Shown: piece by piece, positions 1 to 5,937 of the stretch
How positions within the stretch are numbered: the first letter of the stretch is position 1
Layout: each line of letters begins with the position of its first letter
Assembly (NCBI GenBank): GCA_021151605.1
Contig: JAGKWZ010000382.1
Coordinates: forward strand, 1-6,114
DNA: 6,114 bases
Direction: 5' to 3'
Source: Verrucomicrobiaceae bacterium
GTDB taxonomy: Bacteria > Verrucomicrobiota > Verrucomicrobiia > Verrucomicrobiales > Verrucomicrobiaceae
The notes under the pieces: generated by a model
Seen by the model: only the letters and a program-made list of their open reading frames with translations
What the model was told of the DNA's origin: nothing
Databases searched by the model: none
Program-made: the position numbers and the translations under genes

Positions 1-1076
1 TCAAGGACCACGGCTATGTCACCGGACGCGTCGGCAAGGTCTTCCATGTGCCAGATCCGAAGACGAAGCTCGATGTCGAACTCGGCTCCGCGTTGCACCG
101 GGACAACGAAATCCTCACTGAGGCCAAAACGGCGAACGATCCCGACGACAAACCGCGCTCGAAGGCCAAGGGCGATGGCTACAACCGCACTTACGCGGCC
201 TCATCGCGGCCAGCGGCGGATTTCACCGATTACGCGATCGCTGACGATGCCATCGCCACGTTGGAGCAGTTCAAAGCGAAGCCGTTTTTCCTCGCCGTGG
301 GCTTCATCCGGCCCCACACGCCGTTTGTAGCTCCGAAGTCGTTCTTTGAGGCCATCGACAAGCCCCAGCTCACGCTGCCGCCGTTTTATCGCGACGGTGG
401 TGAAGACCTCGCACACCTGCCCAAAGCCTCGCTGCGGCCCAACAACAACGTTTTCCGCTATGCCGCACCGACTCGCGATGAGGCCCGCGATGCGTTGCAG
501 GCCTACCTGGCCTCCACGAGCTTCGTGGACTCGCAAATCGCCCGCGTGCTCGAAAAGCTCCGCGAACTGCATCTCGACGAAAACACCATCGTCGTGCTCA
601 CGGGCGATCACGGCTATCAACTCGGCGAACACGGCCTATGGGCCAAGCAAACGCTCTTTGAAGGCGCGAATCATGTGCCGCTCATCATCGCCGCCCCCGG
701 CGTGAAGCCCGGCACCCGCAGCGGTCTCGCCGAGCAGGTGGACATCTATCCCACGCTCTGCGATCTCGCCGGATTGCCCAAGCCGAAGCACCTCCAAGGC
801 CACAGCCTCAAGCCCATGCTCGACGATCCGAGCGCAAAAGGAAAACAAGTGGCCATCAGCACCATGATCGCCCCGCACACGAAACAACGCGGCCACAGCC
901 TGCGCACCGATGCCTTCCGCTACATCGTGTGGGAAGGCGGCGAAGAACTCCTCTACGACCTGCGCACCGATGCCGATGAGTTGCACAACCTCGCTGATCA
1001 ACCTGCCCAAGCCGAACGTTTGACCCGTATGCGGGAGCGTCTCGCCACTCACCTCAAAGCCGTCAGCTTGCCATGA
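1..1076 (+). CDS. Iduronate-2-sulfatase-like sulfatase, 5' partial
   Basis: Type I sulfatase of the iduronate-2-sulfatase-like group, likely removing sulfate esters from a sulfated polysaccharide outside the cytoplasm. The frame is already open at the first base (codons begin at 3, reading KDHGYVTGRVGKVFH), so the first ATG at 48 is internal and the true start, signal peptide and catalytic CxPxR cysteine lie upstream of the window. Visible family marks are FLAVGFIRPHTPF (about 288-326), the metal-site segment TGDHGYQLGEHG (Asp codon 606, His codon 609), the following WAKQTLFEGANHVPLI, then VDIYPTLCDLAGL and a C-terminal LYDLRTDADELHNLA block, which is the usual sulfatase ending. The C-terminal part looks complete. 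Its TGA stop overlaps the ATG of the next sulfatase (ATGA, 1073-1076), so the two are probably co-transcribed and translationally coupled. The exact substrate cannot be read from sequence. Confidence 0.93.
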   Translation, partial: KDHGYVTGRVGKVFHVPDPKTKLDVELGSALHRDNEILTEAKTANDPDDKPRSKAKGDGYNRTYAASSRPAADFTDYAIADDAIATLEQFKAKPFFLAVGFIRPHTPFVAPKSFFEAIDKPQLTLPPFYRDGGEDLAHLPKASLRPNNNVFRYAAPTRDEARDALQAYLASTSFVDSQIARVLEKLRELHLDENTIVVLTGDHGYQLGEHGLWAKQTLFEGANHVPLIIAAPGVKPGTRSGLAEQVDIYPTLCDLAGLPKPKHLQGHSLKPMLDDPSAKGKQVAISTMIAPHTKQRGHSLRTDAFRYIVWEGGEELLYDLRTDADELHNLADQPAQAERLTRMRERLATHLKAVSLP

Positions 1077-1441
1077 AGCCTCTTCTTCTACTCTTCGCCC
1101 TTTGCTACCCGCTCTTCGCTGCTTCGCAGCCCGACTCCGCCAAGGCTTCGACGGGCAAGCCGAACGTCATCGTCATTCTCGCCGACGACCTCGGCTGGAG
1201 TGACACGACGCTTTACGGCCACACGACTTTTTACCAGACGCCGAATGTCGAGCGGTTGGCGAAGCGGGGGATGACGTTCACGCGAGCGTATTCGGCGAGT
1301 CCGTTGTGCTCGCCGACGCGGTCGGCCTTGCTCACGGGGCAGAGTGGCGGAGACGCTGAAGGACGCGGGCTATGCGACGGCGCATTTTGGCAAGTGGCAC
1401 CTCGGGCCGGAGCCGTATTCGCCGTTGCAGCAGGGGTTTGA
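1073..1441 (+). pseudogene. Exported sulfatase, N-terminal fragment of a frameshifted gene
   Basis: This is the 5' piece of a second type I sulfatase. Residues 1-17 form a lipoprotein-free signal peptide (MKPLLLLFALCYPLFAA). They are followed by a short DSAKASTG spacer and the sulfatase N-terminus PNVIVILADDLGWSD, whose Asp38-Asp39 are metal ligands. The formylglycine signature PLCSPTRSALLTG is complete (Cys79, codon 1307-1309). Homology ends at about 1343 (LLTGQ). The remaining 33 codons are out of frame and run to a TGA at 1439-1441, while the rest of the enzyme continues in another frame from 1344. Known relatives have roughly 50 residues between LLTGQ and the next conserved block, so this looks like a deletion with a frameshift, not a single-base error. 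The start is set by the signal peptide and the ATGA overlap with the upstream gene; no Shine-Dalgarno is visible. Codon choice turns strongly toward G-ending codons after about 1230. Confidence 0.85.
1335..1350 (+). other. Deletion/frameshift junction in the second sulfatase
   Basis: Conserved sulfatase sequence runs in one frame up to LLTGQ (last codon 1340-1342) and resumes in the +1 frame at AETLKDAGYAT (from about 1347). The intact length would exceed the present 1873 nt by a number leaving remainder 2 when divided by 3. Related enzymes carry an ARxGI-containing stretch and a variable loop here, all absent. The GGGG run at 1336-1339 is the only possible slip site nearby and cannot account for the missing residues. 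Confidence 0.75.
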
Positions 1442-2945
1442 TGTCGATCTGCCGCATCATCCGGGGCCGGGGCCTGCGGGCAGTTTTGTCGCGCCGTGGA
1501 AGTTTGCGAACTTCAAAGAGAAGTCGCCGGGCGAGCACATCGAGGACCGCATGGCGGCGGAGGCGGTGGCGTGGATGGAGCAGACGAAGGACAAGCCCTT
1601 TTACATGAACTACTGGATGTTCAGCGTGCATGCGCCCTTTGATGCGAAGAAGTCGAACATCGAGACGCATCGCGGCCGCATCGACCCAAAGGACGCGCAG
1701 CGCAGCCCCACCTACGCGGCGATGATCCAGAGCATGGACGACGCCATCGGCACGCTGCTCGACGGACTCGATCGGCTCAAGCTGGCCGACAACACGATCA
1801 TCATCTTCACCGCCGACAACGGCGGGAACATGTACAACGAAGTCGATGGCACCACGCCCACCAGCAATCGCCCGCTGCGCGGCGGCAAGGCGACGATGTT
1901 TGAAGGCGGCACGCGGGTGCCGTGTGTGGTGGTTTGGCCGGGAATCGCCGCACCGGGGAGCCGGAGTGATGCGCTGGTGCAGAGCGAGGATTTTTATCCG
2001 ACGTTGATGGAGGGCTTGCATAGTAGCCATCTCGCTCCGCGAGATGAGCAAGGTGCTGCATCAGCAGAGAAAGCGTCCGGTTCATCGAAAATCTCTCCTT
2101 CCAGCGGGAGCGCTCAGCTCGTCTCGCGGAGCGAGACGGCTACTTTCGATGGCCATAGCATCCTCCCCGCGCTCAAAGGCGATGCGCTGAGCGGAAAGGC
2201 GGTGTTTCAATATTTCCCGCACAATCCGGGCGTGCCGGACTGGCTGCCGCCGGCCGTTTCCGTGCATCGCGATGACTGGAAGCTCATCCGCATCTTCTAC
2301 GGCGGTGAAAAGGGCGCGCATCGTCATCTGCTCTTCAATCTGCGCGACGATCTCGGCGAAAAGAACAACCTCGCGGAGCAGAAGCCCGAACTCGTGGCGG
2401 AACTCGATGCTTTGATCGAAAGCTTCCTCACCGACACGAAGGCCGTCGTGCCGGTGCCGAATCCGGCGTTTGATCCATCGAAGTATCGTCCTGAACTCGA
2501 AGGCAAACAGCAGCCGAAGGGCAAAGCGAAAGCGCCAGCCAAAGGTAAAGATGATGCCATCCCGGCGCTGCAAGGTTGGAAGGCCCGTGATTGCCAAGCG
2601 GCGGTCAAAGAGGGCATTTTGCGGCTCACGAGCATCGGCGCGGAATGCTTTCTCGGCTTCTCCGCAGCCAAACACAGCGGCCCGACGACCGCGAAGTTCC
2701 GCATCAAGGCCCAAGCAGGCCGCAGCCACTTCGACTGGCTGCCGGGCGGTGTCGGCGGCAAACCGCAGCGTGTCGATTTCACGCTCAAAGGCGGCGATTG
2801 GGAGGAAATCACCGTCGAACTGCCCGCCGAAGGCCCGCTGGGCATTGTGAGGCTGTATTTACCGATGCAGGAGCGAGCGGTCGAAATCGACTGGATCGAG
2901 CTGACATCGAAAAACGGCTCCAAACCGACGCGGACGGCTTTTTGA
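1344..2945 (+). CDS. Sulfatase, large C-terminal fragment of the frameshifted gene
   Basis: This is the 3' continuation of the sulfatase that starts at 1073, in a different frame. The GTG at 1344 is only the first possible start; conserved sequence (AETLKDAGYATAHFGKWHLG) begins at once, so it is unlikely to be a natural gene start. Catalytic-site residues seen are Lys of FGKWH (1392), His of VHAPFD (1629), the metal ligands Asp-Asn of TADNGG (1815, 1818) and Lys of RGGKATMFEGG. Alone it would lack a signal peptide and the catalytic Cys, so it should be inactive. At 2022-2144 there is a 41-codon insert made of a palindromic repeat, between DFYPTL and FDGHSILPAL, where relatives have a short loop. 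The sulfatase fold ends near 2480. A Lys/Ala/Pro linker (about 2500-2555) leads to a beta-rich module (about 2565-2915) ending in EIDWIEL. The reading frame is otherwise clean, which argues for a recent break or an assembly error. Confidence 0.85.
   Translation: MAETLKDAGYATAHFGKWHLGPEPYSPLQQGFDVDLPHHPGPGPAGSFVAPWKFANFKEKSPGEHIEDRMAAEAVAWMEQTKDKPFYMNYWMFSVHAPFDAKKSNIETHRGRIDPKDAQRSPTYAAMIQSMDDAIGTLLDGLDRLKLADNTIIIFTADNGGNMYNEVDGTTPTSNRPLRGGKATMFEGGTRVPCVVVWPGIAAPGSRSDALVQSEDFYPTLMEGLHSSHLAPRDEQGAASAEKASGSSKISPSSGSAQLVSRSETATFDGHSILPALKGDALSGKAVFQYFPHNPGVPDWLPPAVSVHRDDWKLIRIFYGGEKGAHRHLLFNLRDDLGEKNNLAEQKPELVAELDALIESFLTDTKAVVPVPNPAFDPSKYRPELEGKQQPKGKAKAPAKGKDDAIPALQGWKARDCQAAVKEGILRLTSIGAECFLGFSAAKHSGPTTAKFRIKAQAGRSHFDWLPGGVGGKPQRVDFTLKGGDWEEITVELPAEGPLGIVRLYLPMQERAVEIDWIELTSKNGSKPTRTAF
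2022..2144. repeat. 123-nt palindrome-bounded element inside a coding gene (REP/RPE-like)
   Basis: Two 28-nt arms, 2022-2049 and 2117-2144, are reverse complements with two mismatches. Each arm itself contains a small hairpin (TCTCG ... CGAGA around a 5-nt centre). The arms are separated by 67 nt. The whole unit is exactly 41 codons and is open in the sulfatase frame, giving a Ser/Ala-rich hydrophilic peptide (SSHLAPRDEQGAAS ... LVSRSETAT) with no resemblance to sulfatases. It lies between two conserved sulfatase blocks, DFYPTL and FDGHSI. This resembles the way Rickettsia palindromic elements insert in frame into surface loops. I infer a dispersed genomic repeat; only one copy is in this window, so its copy number is unknown. 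Confidence 0.75.
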
Positions 2946-2948
2946 GCC

Positions 2949-3011
2949 GTAACACGAGTTTTCGAACTCGTGCTGGCTTTAAGAAACACGAGTTAGAAAA
3001 CTCGTGCTACG
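2949..3011. repeat. Inverted pair of 8-bp hairpins (REP/BIME-like), intergenic
   Basis: This fills most of the 75-nt gap between the sulfatase stop and the MFS start. Hairpin 1 is CACGAGTT (2953-2960), loop TTCG, AACTCGTG (2965-2972). Hairpin 2 has the same stem (2987-2994 and 2999-3006) around loop AGAA. The 20-nt core of hairpin 2 in reverse complement matches hairpin 1 with one mismatch, so the two are also an inverted pair and could form one long stem. There is no T-run after either hairpin, so a classical intrinsic terminator is not supported. The second hairpin ends 14 nt before the MFS start codon and could affect its translation. Confidence 0.8.
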
Positions 3012-3020
3012 TATCCTGAC

Positions 3021-4241
3021 ATGTCTTCTTCACGCACGCCCGCGCTGGGCTTCATCCTCATCACGCTCACGCTCGATATTCTCGGCATCGGGCTGATCGT
3101 GCCGATTTTGCCGAAGCTGGTCAAAGAGTTCAGTGGTGGCGACACGGCGGCGGCTTCGCAGGCGGCAGGATGGCTCAGCGCGTTGTATGCGATGATGCAG
3201 TTCGCGTTTGCGCCGCTGCTCGGGTGCCTTTCGGACAAAGTGGGAAGGCGTCCGGTGATCTTGATTTCGCAGTTTGGGTTGGCGCTGGATTACCTGCTGC
3301 TGGCGTTTGCGCCGACGATGGCGTGGTTTGTGGCGGGAAGGATCATCGCGGGCATCACAGGGGCGAATTTCTCCGCCGCGACGGCTTACATCGCGGATGT
3401 GAGTCCGCCGGAGAAACGGGCGGCGAACTTCGGGCTGATGGGCGCGGCGTTTGGCATCGGGTTCATCATCGGGCCGCTGATTGGGGGCACGCTGGGGCAG
3501 TTCGGAACGCGGGTGCCGTTTTACGCGGCGGCGGCGCTCACGGCGGCGAACTGGCTCTACGGCTGGTTCATTTTACCGGAGTCGCTGAAGGTGGAAAATC
3601 GTCGCGCCATCGACTGGACGCGTGCGAATCCGTTCGGCGCGATCTATTGCCTGCGCAGCCGTCCACGCGTGCTGTGGCTGGCGGTGTGTGCGCTGCTTTC
3701 CTTCATCGCGCACACCGTTTATCCGAGCGTGTGGGTGCTCTACACGGAGTTTCGCTATGGCTGGACGCCGCTGTGGAATGGTGTGTCGCTCGCAGCAGTG
3801 GGTGTATGCGCGGCGGTGGTGGCTGCGTGGCTCACGGGCAAGGTCACGGCAAAGGTGGGCGACTGGCGCACGGCCTTGATCGGGCTCGGCGTGGCTGTTT
3901 TCGCCTACATCGGCTATGGGTTGGCCTCCAGCGGCTGGATGATCTACGTGATGATCGTGATCGGCTCGCTCGGCGGACTCGCGGGGCCTGCGGTGCAGAG
4001 TTTGATCTCGAACTCTGTCGGCGATGATGAGCAAGGCACGATGCAAGGAGCCATCACGAGTCTGGAAAGCATCTCCGGCATCATCGGGCCGCTGATCGCC
4101 ACGCAGCTTTTTAGCTACTTCATTGATGCGAAACGCACGGTGCAGGTGCCTGGCGCACCGTTTTTCAGCGCAGCCATCATTGGGCTGCTGGCCTTCTTGG
4201 TGGCCTTGAAGGCGCGGCGGGTGCATGAGGCCTCTGCATGA
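3021..4241 (+). CDS. MFS drug:H+ antiporter, TetA-like (DHA1 group)
   Basis: A 406-residue inner-membrane major facilitator protein, the normal length for a 12-helix exporter. Family marks in order: LDILGIGLIVPILP in helix 1 (residues 18-31, as in TetA-like transporters), motif A GCLSDKVGRRP in the loop between helices 2 and 3 (68-78), the motif B arginine in GRIIAGITGA (Arg107), YIADVSPPEKRA after helix 4, and antiporter motif C GIGFIIGPLIGG in helix 5 (about 145-156). The second half has further hydrophobic helices and SLGGLAGPAVQSLISNSV. Such proteins exchange a small molecule for protons; tetracycline is only one possible substrate and specificity cannot be assigned. The start ATG fits the family N-terminus although no Shine-Dalgarno precedes it; a hairpin lies just upstream. 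The TGA stop overlaps the start of the next gene (ATGA, 4238-4241), suggesting coupled translation with the glycosylase-like protein. Confidence 0.92.
   Translation: MSSSRTPALGFILITLTLDILGIGLIVPILPKLVKEFSGGDTAAASQAAGWLSALYAMMQFAFAPLLGCLSDKVGRRPVILISQFGLALDYLLLAFAPTMAWFVAGRIIAGITGANFSAATAYIADVSPPEKRAANFGLMGAAFGIGFIIGPLIGGTLGQFGTRVPFYAAAALTAANWLYGWFILPESLKVENRRAIDWTRANPFGAIYCLRSRPRVLWLAVCALLSFIAHTVYPSVWVLYTEFRYGWTPLWNGVSLAAVGVCAAVVAAWLTGKVTAKVGDWRTALIGLGVAVFAYIGYGLASSGWMIYVMIVIGSLGGLAGPAVQSLISNSVGDDEQGTMQGAITSLESISGIIGPLIATQLFSYFIDAKRTVQVPGAPFFSAAIIGLLAFLVALKARRVHEASA
4227..4230 (+). promoter_or_regulatory. Ribosome binding site for the YcaQ/AlkX gene
   Basis: GAGG lies inside the last codons of the MFS gene, 7 nt before the ATG at 4238. 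It is the only convincing Shine-Dalgarno sequence in front of a gene in this window, and supports 4238 over the second in-frame ATG at 4244. Confidence 0.55.
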
Positions 4242-5338
4242 CGATGAAAGCGCCACAAACGATCGCGCAGGCGCAGGCACGACGCTTCATGATCCGGGCG
4301 ACGGGTCTGGAGGGTGCGTTTGCCGATGTGGCATCGGCGCTGCGGCATCTCGGCTTTGTGCAGATCGATCCCATCAATGTGTGCGGCCGCATGCAGGATC
4401 ACATCTTGCGGCATCGCGTGCGCGGCTATCGCGAGCAGGATCTGATGCGGCATGTGCATCGGGAGGGTCTGCGCGAGGCTTTTGAGCATCATTTGCCGGA
4501 TTCGAGCAACCTCGCGGCGCTGCCGCTGGATGCCTGGCCGCATCTTCAAAGTGCCATGCGTGCCCGCGAGCGCAGCGACAGCTCCTGGTCCGGCAAACTC
4601 ACCGCGGAGGAGCGAAGGCTGGCGACGCGAGTGCTAGCACGGATGGCGGAGGAAGGCCCGCTTTGCTCGCAGGACATCGAAAGCGCCCGCAAGGCGAAAA
4701 ACCATGCCTGGGACAGCACGACGCTGGCAAAGAGCACGCTGCAAAAGCTCTTCTTCCATGGTCGCGTGCTGATTGCACGCCGCGATGGCCTTCGTCGGTA
4801 TTACGACCTGCCGGAGAAGGTGCTGCCTGCGGCCGCTTTGAACGCGCCGGTGCCTACGAGCGAGGAAACGGCCCGATGGATCGCTTTGCTCAAACTCCGC
4901 CAGCGTCGTCTCGCGATGCTCAAGGCTGCGGAACTGCGTGTGATCGCGGATGAAGTGGTTCCGGTGACTCTCGAAGGTGCGAAGTCACGTCTTTATCTCC
5001 TGCGCAGCGACCTTCCGTTGCTCGATGAATCATCCGAAGCTCAGGAGATGCCCAAACTCATCGCGCCGCTTGATCCGATCATTTACGACCGCCGCGTGAC
5101 GGAGGCGCTATGGGACTTCCATTATCGCTGGGAGGTCTATGTGCCGCCGCCGAAGCGTGCGCGTGGCTACTATGCGCTGCCGCTGCTGCATCGCGGGCAA
5201 TTCATCGGCCACGCGGATGTGAAAGCGGATCGCGAGGCTCGGAAGCTCCAGCTTTTGTCGCAACAGCCTGCGCGTAGCATCGCGGCGAAAAAAGCCATCG
5301 CCAGCCTCGCCACCTTCCTGGGAATGAGCGAGAAATGA
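4238..5338 (+). CDS. ycaQ: YcaQ/AlkX-type winged-helix DNA glycosylase (HTH_42 family)
   Basis: A 366-residue cytoplasmic protein of the HTH_42 (COG3214) family, slightly shorter than E. coli YcaQ (about 410). Members such as YcaQ/AlkX and Streptomyces AlkZ are DNA glycosylases that excise bulky N7-alkylated bases and unhook interstrand crosslinks. The catalytic Q-x-D motif typical of the YcaQ branch is present as GFVQIDPINV (Gln42, Asp44); the AlkZ branch has Q-x-Q. Further marks are a winged-helix segment at about 120-150 (KLTAEERRLATRVLARMAEEGPL), a second at about 166-197 with wing GRVLIARRDGLRRYYDLPEKVLP, the conserved LIAPLDPIIYDRR (273-285), and a C-terminal VPPPKRARGYYALPLL ... GHADVKADR block. 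The gene overlaps the MFS stop by 4 nt and has a GAGG 7 nt upstream. The function is known for the family and inferred for this protein; the older 'winged helix DNA-binding protein' label is the conservative alternative. Confidence 0.9.
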   Translation: MTMKAPQTIAQAQARRFMIRATGLEGAFADVASALRHLGFVQIDPINVCGRMQDHILRHRVRGYREQDLMRHVHREGLREAFEHHLPDSSNLAALPLDAWPHLQSAMRARERSDSSWSGKLTAEERRLATRVLARMAEEGPLCSQDIESARKAKNHAWDSTTLAKSTLQKLFFHGRVLIARRDGLRRYYDLPEKVLPAAALNAPVPTSEETARWIALLKLRQRRLAMLKAAELRVIADEVVPVTLEGAKSRLYLLRSDLPLLDESSEAQEMPKLIAPLDPIIYDRRVTEALWDFHYRWEVYVPPPKRARGYYALPLLHRGQFIGHADVKADREARKLQLLSQQPARSIAAKKAIASLATFLGMSEK

Positions 5339-5375
5339 ACGCCCGGTCCGATTTCCCACCCTCCAAGCTCTTCGT

Positions 5376-5882
5376 ATGAACCTCCTCACCAAATTCCGTG
5401 GCGACTCTGCTGCGCTTCCTCCGCGTGCTCCGAGCAAGGCGGTGTCTCTTGCCTTTCTCGGTGGCTTTCTCGCCATCGCGATCATCGCGCTGCTGGCGCA
5501 AAGTTTGCATGTGGCGCTCGTGCTAGGCTCGTTTGGGGCGAGCTGCGTGCTCGTGTTTGGTTATCCCGATGTGCCGTTTAGCCAACCACGGAACGTGATC
5601 GCCGGACATGTGCTCAGCACGGTCATCGGACTGGTGTTCGCGCATTTCTGTGGCCCGCACTGGTGGAGCGTGGCCTTGGCGGTGGGCAGTGCGATCGCGG
5701 TGATGATGCTGACACGAACGGTTCATCCGCCAGCGGGATCAAACCCGGTGATTGTGTTTCTGATGCAGCCCGGTTGGAACTTCGCGCTGTTCCCGACGCT
5801 CACCGGCGCGGTGATTCTCGTGCTGGTGGCGTTGTTTTATCACAATCTGACCCGCGAGACTCGCTGGCCGAAGTATTGGTGA
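5376..5882 (+). CDS. HPP family small integral membrane protein
   Basis: A 168-residue inner-membrane protein of the HPP family. After a polar N-terminus (residues 1-20) there are about four or five hydrophobic segments: about 22-41, 46-61, 74-92, 96-113 and 137-155. The family signature is intact: FGASCVLVFGYPDVPFSQPRN (53-73), then the name-giving His-Pro-Pro in TVHPPAGSNP (117-119). Some cyanobacterial and plastid HPP proteins transport nitrite; for most bacterial members no substrate is known, and there are no nitrogen genes here to support that role. The length is normal for a single-domain member without C-terminal CBS domains. It starts 37 nt after the glycosylase stop on the same strand, so it could share its transcript. 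The ATG at 5376 is the only sensible start; a Shine-Dalgarno is not visible. The 37-nt gap holds nothing recognisable. Confidence 0.9.
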   Translation: MNLLTKFRGDSAALPPRAPSKAVSLAFLGGFLAIAIIALLAQSLHVALVLGSFGASCVLVFGYPDVPFSQPRNVIAGHVLSTVIGLVFAHFCGPHWWSVALAVGSAIAVMMLTRTVHPPAGSNPVIVFLMQPGWNFALFPTLTGAVILVLVALFYHNLTRETRWPKYW

Positions 5883-5892
5883 TCCAAGACTG

Positions 5893-5921
5893 GAAACACA
5901 GGCTAGAAAGCCTGTGCGACG
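5893..5921. repeat. Single hairpin of the same REP-like family, with compensatory stem changes
   Basis: CACAGGCT (5897-5904), loop AGAA, AGCCTGTG (5909-5916), flanked by GAAA on the left and CGACG on the right. Aligned without gaps to the second hairpin at 2983-3011, the 29-nt units differ at seven positions, and six of these are three compensatory base-pair changes; loop and flanks are nearly identical. It lies between the HPP gene stop and the third sulfatase start, 21 nt before the latter, without a following T-run. Confidence 0.75.
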
Positions 5922-5937
5922 TCGTTTCTGCGCGACC

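Noticed and set aside
1336..1343. Programmed ribosomal frameshifting joining the two sulfatase parts
   Set aside because: There is no heptameric slippery site or stimulatory structure visible, and a one-base shift would not supply the roughly 50 missing conserved-region residues.
1332..2051. Long open frame on the minus strand (239 codons), and similar ones at 201-632, 636-1052, 2082-2729 and 3573-4280
   Set aside because: They lie wholly antisense to clear genes, are Arg/His-rich in the way GC-rich shadow frames are, and show no recognisable motifs.
2914..2950. ACGGCTC ... GAGCCGT inverted repeat spanning the sulfatase stop as a terminator
   Set aside because: The 7-bp stem has a 23-nt loop and no T-run on its 3' side; it mostly lies within coding sequence.
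2949..3011. CRISPR array from the repeated hairpins
   Set aside because: There are only two units, in inverted orientation, with a 14-nt spacing and no cas genes nearby.
3170..4027. A 285-codon + strand frame within the MFS gene
   Set aside because: It is out of frame with the MFS protein, has a Gly/Arg/Ala-rich composition without membrane or domain patterns, and is explained by the GC-rich codons of the real gene.
3021..4241. Naming the MFS gene tetA as a tetracycline resistance gene
   Set aside because: The TetA-like motifs are shared by many DHA1 exporters with other substrates; there is no adjacent TetR-type regulator.
4631..4640. Perfect 10-nt palindrome GTGCTAGCAC as an operator
   Set aside because: It lies inside the glycosylase coding region, occurs once, and a palindrome of this length is expected by chance.
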